Origin: Streptomyces sp. 840.1
GTDB taxonomy: Bacteria; Actinomycetota; Actinomycetes; Streptomycetales; Streptomycetaceae
Length of the DNA stretch: 64,000 bases
Assembly (NCBI RefSeq): GCF_003751445.1
Contig: NZ_RJUU01000001.1
Coordinates: 2,051,001 to 2,115,000 of the forward strand
Direction: 5' to 3'
The notes beneath the pieces were generated by a model. That model searched no databases and was not told the origin of the DNA. It worked only from the letters and a program-made list of their open reading frames with translations. Of the stretch, positions 17,401-29,400 are shown piece by piece; positions within the stretch are counted from its first letter, which is position 1, and each line of letters opens with the position of its first letter. The position numbers and the translations under genes were made by a program.

Positions 17401-20400
17401 CGGGCACGTCCATCGTCCCGGTGACCTCGGACGGGAACGACATCCGCTGCTGGTACATGACCTGGTGCGGCGGGGCCAGGCCGTCGAGCGCGCCGCTGTC
17501 GGGGTCGGCCGGCAGCAGCCCGCTCCCCAGGAAGTGGCCCACCGCCCAGGTGTGCAGCGAGGCGCCGTCCCGGGCGGCGGCGGCGCGTTCGTCCGCGGCG
17601 CCCATGCCGATCAGGTGGGAGGCGCGCAGCACCTCATGCAGCGACTGCAGGTCGCCCGGGATCATCCAGGCGGCCAGGGCGGCGCGGAACGCCGGCAGTA
17701 CGGCGGGCGGCAGTTCGAGGGCGGCGGCCATCCGCAGCAGGCGCAGCGCGGGGCCGCGCTCGCCGCCCACCCGGCGGAAGCCGCGGCTGTCGTGCACGGC
17801 GCGGTAGGCGCTGTCCCCGGCGAACCGGCCGAAGCCGCCGCCGGTCCCGGCCAGGGCCTCCTCGACCTGGCGCGGCAGCTCCCGGCCGGCGTACGCGGCG
17901 CGCAGGAGGACCCGCATCAGGCCGTCCAGCGCCTCCGGGCCCGCAGGCGTGCCGAGCAGCTGCTCCAGCTCGGCGACCGGGTCCTGGGGCGCCTGGTCCG
18001 GCGCGAAGAAGGCGTGCTGTGCGGCCTCCTCCCCGTGCCGCTCGGCGAGCGCCGCGTACAGCTCGCGCACCACGTCCCCGACCGCCTCGGCGAGTTCGGG
18101 CGCCTCGCTCAGCGCCTCGGCGAGGGAGTCCTCCCAGTCGACGGCGGCCTGCCGCCACTCGCGCTCCCGGTACAGGCCGGTGAACCGGGCGGTCTCCGGG
18201 GCCCCGGCCGGCTGCCAGGACGACACCGCCCAGGGCGCTTCGGCGGACTGCTCCGGGACGGTGTCCGGCGTACCGCCCGTGGCGTTGAAGTGGTCCCGCG
18301 CCGGACGGGCGAACGCGGCGCGATTGCCGGTTCCCGCGTCCGGGGCCGGTGTCCGGGGGCCCTGCCGGCCGCCGGGGTACTCGGTCACCCATGCCGTTGC
18401 TTCCCCCTCGGCGTCCTCCAGCAGGTGCGGCAGCCCGTCGGACACCGCCGAGCGGCCCACCGGCATGTGGACCGGCAGCCCGGACCCGTCCGCCATCCGC
18501 CGGGCCCGCGCACGGGCCTCGGCCTCGCTCCTCGGCACGTCGCCGGGGCCGCACGCGAGCACCGTCACACTGCGGGCGCCACTCTCTCGCGCCGACCGCA
18601 GCAGCCGCCCCGCGTACGTACCGTCGTCCCGCCGTACCCCGCCGTCCTCGGTGACCAGGGCGAGCCCGTCGGGGCCACCGTGCGACGCGAAGAAGAACGT
18701 GCCCTCGGCCGTGCCGCCGCCCGGCAGCGCCCGCTCGGCCGCGACCGGCCGGTCCTCGCCGTCGCGCTTCCACGACACGAAGCCCCTCGCACCGCCGAGC
18801 CGGGCGTACTGCTCCTGGCGCACCGCCCAGTCCGCGTCGTCGAACGAGGCCACGCCGATGAGTTCGCCGTCCTGCCCGTGGATGGACCGCAGCACCGGCG
18901 CGGGCAGCTCCCCCGACTCGGCGGCGCCGGCCGAGGGGCCGATGCCGAACAGCTCGTCCACCGGTCCGGCTTCCGCGATCCGCCGGCCGGCGCCGGGCAT
19001 CCGGTGACGTGTGGTCACCTCCGTCGCTTCCACGGACTCGTAGGGCTTGGTCTGCGAGCCGCCCGGAACGACCGTCCGGGTGGAGACGCCGAAGGAGGCC
19101 CCCGGCGGGTACAGGGCCTCCGTCTCCTTCGGCCGGACCACGAACGGGCTGACCTCCCGCGCCGTCGAACCCGCCACGTGCACCAGCCCCCGGTGGGCGT
19201 CCCCGGGAATGCCCTTGCTCCGGTGCATGAAGCCGAGCGCTTGGTCGCGGACCAGCGCCGTGCTGCGGAAGAACGGCATCGTCATCCCGTTCCTGCCGTA
19301 CACCGGCCCGTCCGCGGGCGGCTCGCCCAGCGCACCCGGCATCCCCCGGTCGCCCCACCAGACGTCCTGGTTCAGCGGGGGCAGGATCTCCAGGGCCTCG
19401 ATCGCCATGTCGACGTGCAGCGGAAGGTCCGCGTACAGCGCGTCGGCCATCGCGTCCAGGCGCCGCCGCAGGCCGGCCACCTCGGGCGTCGGGTCCTGGA
19501 GGTCGTCCACCTCCCACATCGCGTCGAACAGGGCGGTGAAGTCGGGCTGCTTGCGGAGCGTCATCGGCAGCAGGTCGGGGGCGCCGACCTCCGCCATCTT
19601 CCGGGTCATCGTCCAGGTGTTGAGGCGCACCAGCCGGCGCCCCATGCCAGGGCCGAACCGCTCGCCGTTGAGGAACGCCTTCATCTGCCGGTAGTCGGCG
19701 CCGCTGTAGAGGTGTACGGCCGTCAGATGGGCGGGGTGCAGCCGCTCCAGGGCCTTCCTGCCCTCGTCGCCGTAACGGTTCAGCCAGGTCCCGAGCGCCC
19801 GGCCCCGGTCGGTGTCGGGGAGCGGGTCCCCGGCGAGCGCGGCTTTGGTCAGGGCCACGAGGCCGCCGGGGAGGGCGAGCCTGCTGGGTGTGATGTCCTG
19901 GCCGAACTTCATCCGCTCGGCATACAGGGCGCGATGCGGTGGTTCGAGCGGCCCGGCGGGCGGGGCGTCCGGGTCGGCAAGGGGCGCGTCGGTCGTCGCC
20001 GCGGTGTCCGCCGCCCAGTTGTGGAGGCCGGCGCCGTCGCGCAGCGCGACGTCGCGTTCCTCATCGGTTCCCAGGCCCAGCCGGTGGGAGGCGCTCAGGA
20101 TCTCCGGCAGCGACTGCAGATCGGCCGGGACCGCCCAGGCGATGACCGCGTCGCGGAACGCGAGCAGCTGTGCGGGCGAGGCGCCGAGCGCGGCGTAGGT
20201 CCGCAACAGCCTCAGCGCGGGCCCCCGGTCACCGCCCACCCGGCGCAGGCCCCGGCTGTCGTGCACCGCCCGGTACGGGCTGCCCGGCGCGAACCGCGCG
20301 CGCCCGCCGGCCGGCCGGGACAGGGCTTCGGCCACCTCGCGCGGCAGCCCCGGACCCGCGTACGACGCGTACGTGAGCGCGCTCATCAGTTCGTCGACGG

Positions 20401-23400
20401 CGAGCGGCCCCGGGGGCAGCGCGAGCAGCCGCTCCAGGCCGGCGGCCGGGTCCCCGGCGACCGCGTCCGGGGCGAAGAACGCCCGCCGGGCCGCGGCCTC
20501 GCCGTGGCGCTCGGCGAGCTCCCCGTACATGCGGCGCACCGCGTCGCGGACGGACTCGGTGAGCCCGGCGGTCCGGCTCAGGTGCCCGGCGAACGCGAGC
20601 TCCAGGGCCACCCCGAGCCGTCGCCACTCACGGTCCCGGTACATGCGCGCGAACCGCACCGCGCCCGGCGATCCGGCGGGCCGCCAGGACCGCACCGCCC
20701 AGCCGGGACCGGTGTCGGAGGCGGTCCCGGGGTCCGCCTCCGGGGCGTTGTCCGGGGCGCTCTGCGGGGCGTTCTGCGGTCCGGCCGGGGACACCGGGGC
20801 GGCGTTGATCCGGGCGGGGGACGGATAGCCGATGCCGGACCGCCCGTCCCGCTCACCGGGGCCGGTGCCCGTGCGGACGGCGCCGTCCGGGACGGTTCCG
20901 GGAGCGAAGTGGTACGTACCGACGCCGGACTCCCGCCGGGCCTGCGGCGCCGGCCAGGACGGGCGGGACGGGTCCGGGGCAGCGCCCCCGGGGCCCGGGA
21001 GCGGCTCCGCCTCCTGCGGGGCGGAGGTGGCTGCCGCGGTGCCGAAGAGGGTGAGTGCGGCGTCGGTGGTGGCGCCGGGGGCGGCGAACTGCCGGACGGT
21101 CCCGGTCCACTGGCCCGGGTTCTTGGTCGCCGGGTCGAGGAGGGCGAGGATCACGAGAGGGGTGGCGGCATCGGGCGCGTTCAGCATCATCGGCGCGTCG
21201 TAGCCGAAGGCCGGACGTCCGGTGCGCTGGGAGAACCGCTGCAGCATCCCTTCGGGCAGCGCCCCGGGGCCGGTGGTCAGGAACAGCACCGGGAGGTTCA
21301 GCGGGACCGTGCGCAACGCCGGGTCCATCTCCATCAGCGCCAGGAACTCGCCCTCCGAGACCTCGACGGGGGCGCGGCCCGGCAGGTGCAGCACGATGGA
21401 ACCGGCCCAGTCCACCTCGACCACGTTCAGCAGCGGCATGGGCCGGCCGGGACCCGTCCAGACCGGCTGGACCGGCTGTGTGACCGTCCCGTTGGGCCCG
21501 TGCGCGATCCGCCGCACCCGGGCCCAGTCGACCCCGGCGGGCGCCGGCGTACCCGACCAGTTCACACCCTGGACGTTCGGCCCCTGCCGCAGCAGAGCCG
21601 CCGGGCCGAAGGCGCCGTTCTCCTGCAGATGACGCGCGGCCAGCAGATCGTGGTCGGAGGCGTCCGCGCCCTCCGCGATCGCCTTGGCCATCAGCTTCCA
21701 CAGGGTCTCCTGCCCGGCCCGGTCCCACACGGCGTTCACACCCAGATGGAGAACCTTGCGGCCCATCGTCTCCCGGTCGGCGGGCGGCATCGACCGGAAG
21801 ATCTGGGCCACACGGGCCATGGCCCAGAGCGTGGAGGCCGCATGCCTCGGAGTGAACGGCACGCCGGGCGCGAGCGACTGCACGTACCGCATCTTGTCCA
21901 TGCCGTTCTCACCCATGTGCTTGAGGGTGAGCTCGAGCACCGGCGCGGGTATCTCCTGCGTCAGCTGCGCGTCCGGATCGGCGGCGATCCGGGCCGCGGC
22001 GAAGTCGAGCAACGCCACGTACCCGGCCGGAGCCGGAGCCTTCCCGCTGTGCTCCTGGACGAAGAAGGCCCACATGTCCAGGCGGAACGGCGTGAGCCCG
22101 CTGATCGCCGGATCGTTCGCCCGCATCCGCTCCAGCGCGCCGATCCCCTTCAGCACCCGCTCGTAGCGGCCCCCCACCACGCCGCGGTGATCCTCGATCT
22201 GATTGCCGAACACCTCCCGCAGCGCCCGTACCAGCCGCAGCGTCGTGGCCCGGACCTCCAAGGACGCCTCACCCGGGCCGCGGTGCAGTCCCGCCTCGCG
22301 CGCCAACTGGTCCAGCTCGTGATCCAGCGGCTCGGGACGGGCGACGACCCGGCGGCCGCGCTCACCGTCGGCGGCCTCCAGAGCCACCCGCATGGTGTTG
22401 TCCATGCCGGTCTGCCTGGTGCTGCCCTCCGTCTCCATCCGGCTCAGATTCGCGACGTGCCCGATGAGCGAGACGTCCTCCAGCGGATCGTCGATATGCG
22501 GCGCGGGCGTGTACGAGCGCTGATGCTGCCTCGGGTCGCCGTCCGACGCGCTCCAGCAGATCTCCAGGTGCATCCGGTGCCCCGGCGGCAGCTCCCGCAC
22601 CTCGCGCAGGCCCGTGATGTACGCGGCGGCGTCCCGCTTCTCCAGCACCACCGTCCGGCCGTCGAGGAGCGGAAGCCGCATCCGGCCCGGATAGCCGTGC
22701 GCGGCGAAGAGGTACACCGCCGAAGCCATCGACACCGGCTCCGTACCGGTGTCCTGGTAACCGGTGTCGGCGGATGTGCGATGCACGAGGCGGCGCATCT
22801 TCCGGAAGATCCGGAAGCGCTCCTCCCGGGCCCGCAGCGCGTCCCCCTGCGCGACCGCCAGCCGGCCGTACCGCTGGTGGCTGTCGTCCGCCAGCGGCCG
22901 CGTGTCCACCTCGCTGTCGCGGAACACCGTCCCGTCCATCGCGGTCCACTGACGGTCCTCGTACGACGTGTTCGTGGACGGGTCGACCGAGATCCACAGG
23001 CCGACCGGCGCGTCCGGATCGCGGTCGACCATCACCACGACGTGCGCGTCCCCGGAACTGTCGGCGATCAGGCGCCCGTCACCGCTGGGGCCCCACACCC
23101 TGCGCCCCAGCCGGTCGGCCACCGTCCGCAGCGTCCGCTGGTACTGCGCCCCCGCGAACGGCACGGCCAGCACCACCGGCACGTCCTTCGCCAGCTTGCT
23201 CAGCTCGGGATCGGCCTCGAGCGCGTCGGCCAGCCCCTCGGCGTCCAGCACCCGGCCGTCCGGCAGGCGCACGCGCCCGCTCTCGCCGTCCGCCGACACC
23301 ACGTACGCGTCCTGCGGCCACGGCGCCGCCTCACTCGAAACCTGCTTGGGGACCACGCCGGCCCGGGTCTCGATGACCCGTACCTCCGGCAGGACCCGGC

Positions 23401-26400
23401 TCACGGACGCCTTCTTCCAGCTGCGGCCCCGCGAAGGACCGGCGGACGCGGCGGACGCGGCGGCCCCGGAGAACGCGGCAGGTCCGGCGATCATGGTGCG
23501 CGCCGAGAGCATGTCGTCATTCGGCCCCGTGAAGCCTCCGGTCACGGCCGGGGGCGCGGCGGGGGTCACCGCGGGCGTCTGCGTCGTGGGTCCCGGCGGC
23601 GGCCCGAAGAGGGACATCTCCGCGTCCGGCGCCGCCCCGCCGACAGCGTTCGCGGTTGCCCCGTCCCAGGCCCGCACGCTCTGGTACCGAGGAGTGAGCC
23701 GGAGTCCGGACAGCTCCAGATCGGCGCCCACCGAACCCGCCGCCTCGACCAGCAGGAACTGCAGAGCCACCGGCAACGGAGGCATCGGCTGCCCCCGGTC
23801 GGCGAAGTACGCGCCGGCCGCCGAGCGCAGAGCGCTCCAGGTCAGCAGGGACGCCGAGCCGTTGGCCGCCCGTACCCGGTCCAGCGCCCAGAACCCGCCC
23901 AGCAGCGCCTCGAACGCCGCACGGTCGTCCTCCAGCAGCGGACCGTAGACCAGCCGGATCGCCCGCACCCAGCGGAGTACGGCCGGAGCGCGCCCGCGGT
24001 CGCCGGTCACCCGCTCCGCCAGCCGGGCCAGCTCCGCGGTCGACGGCTCGCTCCGGAAGCCGACCCACCAGTCCCCCTCCGCCAGCTGCCACCGCGCCGG
24101 CGCACCTCCCTCACCCGGGACGAGGACCGGCTCGCGCCCGCTCCCCGTCCCCCACACCCAGCGGTCGAAGCCGTCGGAGAGCACCTGGCCAGGGAGCGGG
24201 GCCTCCAGCGGATCGGCCACCGGCGGACCCGCCAGATCGGCCCCCGCCACCACCACGGCCGTCTCGGGCAGCGCCGCCGTCAGATCGCCGTCCACGGCGA
24301 ACAGGAGGTCCACGATCCGCGCGTAGTCGAAGGCCGCGTCGCTGCCGTCCGACAGCGCCAGCACCGCGCCCCGGGCATCGCCGCGAAGGCCCACCAGCCG
24401 CGCCCTGCCGAACGGCAACGGCTGCAGCGGGCTCTCCAGCGGCACCGGCCCCCGCCGCACCAGCGTGAACCCGCCCGCCTCCGGCATCGCCCCGTAGGCG
24501 TGCCGGTGAGCGTCCTGCCAGTCCTGCACCGGACGCGAGGACAGCCCCACCGACCGCCCGTCCGCGTCCCGGTGGGTGACCGTCAGCACCCGCTCCAGCA
24601 GGACCCGGGACCCGTCGAGCGCGACGATCTCCGCCTTCCACTCCAGGACCGGCGGCGTCCGCCCGGGATCGGCCAGGATGCCGAGGGCGCCCCGCGCCCC
24701 GTCGACGAGCGCCCGGAGCCTGGGCTGATGCTGCGCGGGAAGGCCGTCGATGGCGTCGGACGCCTGGTCGACGGCCGCCCGGAGCGCCCGGTGCACGGGG
24801 TCGTCGGCGGGCAGCGGGGTGCCCAGGGCGTAGGCGCCCAGCGCGCGGGCGGTCCGCTGGCTGTCCTCCACCGACATCAGCCTGTTGGCTCCGCCGCCGG
24901 CCCGGGGCAGACCGGCCAGCAGGGCCATCTGCACGAAGGCCGCCAGCCCCCGGACCACCGGGTTCTCCACGATCCGCCCGATGGACTCGCGCAGGACGTC
25001 CTCGGGCAGCGGGGCCGCGTACTTCTGCGCCCGCCGATAGGCCTCCCGGCTGAGCTGCGACAGCTCGGCGACGGCCCGCCTGATGTCCTCGGACGTCATC
25101 AGCGCACCGTCGTAGCCGAAGTGCCGCAGTTCCGTGAGGACCAGCGGGATCGCCAGCCTGCCGTCGTCGGTGTCCAGGGTCGGGTACTGGTCGTCGTCCA
25201 TGTCGACCATCTGCTTCTGCGTGACGGTCCTGCCCTCGGAGGTGCGTCCCGTCAGCACGGAGGTCAGGTGCTCGCGGGGGGAGGGCACGTCGCCGATGGT
25301 GGCGTCGAAGAACCCCGGGAAGAACGGCTCCCCCGGTGTGACGGCCTTCCGGTAGAGCTCCAGGAGTCTCGCGAGCGTCGCGGCGACACCTGCGCTGATG
25401 GCGTCGTGGTGCTGGTCGAGGAGGCGCCGGCTGCGCGGCCGCAGAGCCCGCAGGACACGGTCCAGCGAGGGCCGGGACGCCACCGCCAGGGCGTTCTTGA
25501 CCATGAACGGGGACGGGCCCCGGTTGAGGATGACGCCGGTCGGCCTGGCCACGGTGTGGGCGAAGCCGAACCGCAGGTAGCCCCACATGTCGTCGACGTC
25601 CGGGATGACCGCGAGGAAGGGAACGGCCACGTCGGGCACGTCGTCGCGGCCGGTGAAGTCACGCAGGACCTCCGAGAGGGCCTTCATCCCGAATTCCCGG
25701 CTCGACCCGTCCACCGACCCGAAGGGCCCCGGCGGCAGCCGGTCCGCCGCCTGGTCCTGGAGCACGCTCAGGCCCAGGGCGGGCAGTCCCGTGGTGGGCT
25801 GGACGTAGGAGAGGCTCGTCCTGACCGGGGTCCGGCCGACCAGGATGCTGTCACCCAGGTCGGTGGTGGTCCAGCCGTCGCCCGCGGGGAAGAGCTGGGC
25901 CAGGGGGACCCGCTCGGGCGCGCCGGGCTCGTCCCTGGCGTCCAGCGCCCGCTCCATCCTCCCCAGCTTCGCCAGCGCACTCTCCTGGGACTGCCTCCGC
26001 TCGCCCGGCAGCACCGCCATCGGATCGATGACCATCTCGCCGATGAGATAGGAGCTCTGAGTGGGCTTCGGCGCTCCCGGCGGCAGCGCGGGGTACATGA
26101 GGTGCAGCCGCCCGTCGGCGGTCCGCCAGAACCCGCCGTGATCGGTAACGATCTTGAAGCCGGGGGCAGTGGCCAGCACCAGCTTGGCGGGAAGGTCGCC
26201 GCCCCCGCTGATGAGGAAGACCTGACGCTTCTCGACCTCCAGGCCGATGGCTCCGTAGACGCGCCCGGGTGCCGGGTCCAGCAGCGCGGCCGCCGTCGAC
26301 GACGACTGCGCGAACACCGGCAGCGCGTGCTCCACCGCCTTCCCGGCGGGGTCGATCACCAGCGCCTGCCCGTCGGACGGCACGACCCTGGGCGGGAACG

Positions 26401-29400
26401 CCGACACCTGGCGGTCGGCACGGGCCGACACGTCCACCCACACCACACCGTCCCGCCCGCCGAGGTGGTACGCCGCCCACGCGTGCCCCGGCGCGTCGCT
26501 CTGACTCCGCGCCAGGACGAGCCCCACGGCGCCCGGCCCGGCCGCGCGGACCGCGTCCGCCACCGCGCCCCACGACTCCACCCCGCGCCACCCGGGCCCG
26601 GCCACCAGCGAGGACGGCGGGCCGGGGCGGATCGCCGAGCCGTCCAGCGTGACGGCCGGACGCACACCCCGCGGATACAGGCTGTCCCGCAGGTCCGCCA
26701 GCAGCGTCAGGCACCGCTCGACGGACATGCGCCCCGCCGGCTCCCGGCCCGCCACCTCGCGCACCTTCCGCGTCAGCTCCGCACGGCTGAGCACCGGAAG
26801 GGGCGTGAGGGGAGCCGTCAGGGCCGCGCGGGCACGCTCCCGCGCCTCGGCGCTCGCCGTCGCGGCGGCGGGCCCGACCGGGTGTCCGGGCGCCGGGGCA
26901 GGGCCGTGGGGCTGCGGCACGAGCGCGTCCCCGGCCGGGTCCCACATCGCCCGGAAGCCCGCCCAGACGTCCTCCTCCTGCCGGGGGTTGGACTGCCAGG
27001 GGTGGAAGCCCCTCGGGTCGGGGCCGTACAGCTCCCGCAGCAGCGGCAGCAGCTTCGGCTCGTGCTTGCGGACCCACTTGGCCCCGTTGTTGCGCGGCAG
27101 GCCGGTGTACGGGTCCGTCCCGGCGTTCGTCGAGAGGTAGACGTTGGTGAGCTGGGCGAAGTACTCGAACTCGTCACGGGAGGAGTAGTTGCGGTGCGTG
27201 CCGGATTCGTCGTACAGGGACCCGTCGGGCCAGTCCGTGAAACTGCCCTTCCGGGTCTTCTCGCGGAACGCCTCGGTGATCAGCCGCCGCTGGCTGCCGG
27301 TCAGCCCGTAGCGGTGGACGGCGTGCGCGAACTCGTGCGTCGTCGCGGAGTAGCCGTCGTGGTGCAGGCCCGCCCCCGGCACGCTCGTGGTGCCCCCCAG
27401 CAGGTTCTCCTCGGCGGCCGCGACACGCAGGCCGACCTGGACGCCGCGTTCGGTGTCGAAGGGGCGCGAGTCCTCGGTCGACTCGCCCTGGAGGGTGCGG
27501 AACGCCTCCAGCGAGGTCATGGCCGCGTCCTTCGGGACGACGATCATCCGCGCGCCCTCGTTCAGCATCCGCTCCGCCGCGGCGGGCGAGCGCAGCATCC
27601 GCGCCACCTGTGCCCGCGCCTCGATCCCCGCCGAGACGTTCAGCTCGGCACCGGCCGGGACATCCACCATCAGCAGCGCGGCCGTGCGCGCGAACTCGTC
27701 GGCGGGCAGGCCCCGGCGCAGGGCCGCCACCAGCTCCCGGTCGGCGGCCAGGGTCTCGCGGTCCCGCTGTGACAGCGGCAGCAGCCGGGCGGTCCGCTCC
27801 GGCCCGGCCATCGTGGGCAGGAGGCCGGCCAGTGCCGCCAGTTCCGCCGCCGGCAGCGAGGGCCGCACCGTCGTCCCGGACGGCGGCGCCGCGGCGGGCG
27901 CGGCGGTGGCGGCCGCCGCCCGCTCCCGCGCCGGCGGCGCGGGCAGGGGCTGCCCGCCGAACCGGCCGGAGCGGGTCGGCCGGGCGGGCGCCGAGGACAT
28001 GGAGCTGAGCAACGACGGCCCGGTGCCGCTGCCCTCCGCGCGGCGGCCGGTCTCCAGGGTGCCCACGAGGCCGGGCAGCCGCCCCCACGCCTCGGTGTGA
28101 CGGCGCGCCTGCTCGCTCAGGTCCTGCCGGGCCTCGGTCAGGTCCCGCTCGATGGACCGGATCTGGGCCCGGATCGCTTCGCGGGTCGTGGTCGCGCGCC
28201 GCAGGGCAGCGTCCGCCCGCAGCAGCGCACGCGCCGCCCGGGTCACGTCCGCGTCGGCGCCGGCGAGCTCCTGAACGAGGCGGCCCTCCTCCTCGCGGGC
28301 CGCGGCGAGGGCCTCCTGGGCCTCGGCGGCCGCCTCGCGGGCGGCGGTGACCGCGCCGGCGTACCGCAGGCGCTGGTCCCGGGCGGCGATCCCCTGCTCC
28401 CGGATGGCGTCGGCGCGCTCCTCGGCCGCGTCCAGGGCGCTCTCCCGTTCGGCGGCGGCCGGGCCGGTCACCGGGGAGGTCTCGTCGAGCTCTTCGAGGC
28501 GCTCCACCTCGGCCAGCGCCTGCCGCCACTGCTCCTGCAGCCGCCGTTCCTCCCCGGCGGCGGTGTCCTGCCCGGTCTGCGCGTCGCGCCCGGTCTGCTC
28601 CAGCCGCGCGATCTCCGTCCGCGCGTCGGTGATCCGGTTCCGGACGCCGTCGAGCTCCGCGCGGGCGGCCTCGGCGGTCCGGACGGCGTCGGCGCGGGCC
28701 AGGTCGGCAGCCCGGTGCGCGGTGGTGGCGGTGTCCACGGCACGGCCGGCGGACTCCAGGGCCCGCAGAGCGCCGGGCTGCCGCCGTGCCGCCACGCCTT
28801 CCCGGTGCCGTGCCGTCGCCTCGGCCCGCACCGCGCGGAGGTAGTTGCCGACGTCGTCCCGTATCCCCTCCCAGGCGCCCCGGGTGGCGTCGGTCGCATC
28901 GGCGAGGGAGCCGTCGGCGGCGAACGGCCAGTGCCGCAGCCCCTGGTCGGTACGGACGACCAGTTCGACCGGCCGGCCGGCCAGCGCGGCCGTGCGGGAG
29001 CCGGTGAACAGGGCGCGGGCCAGGCGGGTGCCGTCCGGGTCGGGTCCGAGCGCGAGCCACAGCTCCGCCGTCGTGTCCTGCTCGTCGATGCCGCTCGCCA
29101 GCACCCCGGGCAGGTCCGTGACCGGGTGCCGCGCCCAGTCCCGCAGGTCGTCCGCGTCCTGGTCGGCGAGCATCGCGGGCACGTCGTAGATCCGGGGGCC
29201 CGGCCTCGGCCGGGTGACACCGAAGCCCAGCACGTCGCGTTCCCACAGCCGCACGGTGAGGCTGCCGGTGACGTACCGGGTGCCCTCGGGACCGGTCACC
29301 GTGATGACAGTGTCGACCAGCGTCTCGTGGGCGGGCGTGCCGCGCCCGTCGGCAGGGGCGGCGGCGGTGCCGGTCCGCACGCTGGTGAACCGGGAGACGG

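Noticed and set aside
16322..27772. Very long open frame on the plus strand opposite the giant gene
   Set aside because: It is antisense to the giant, has an Arg/Pro/Gly/His-rich composition with no domain, and arises from the high-GC codon pattern of the real gene.
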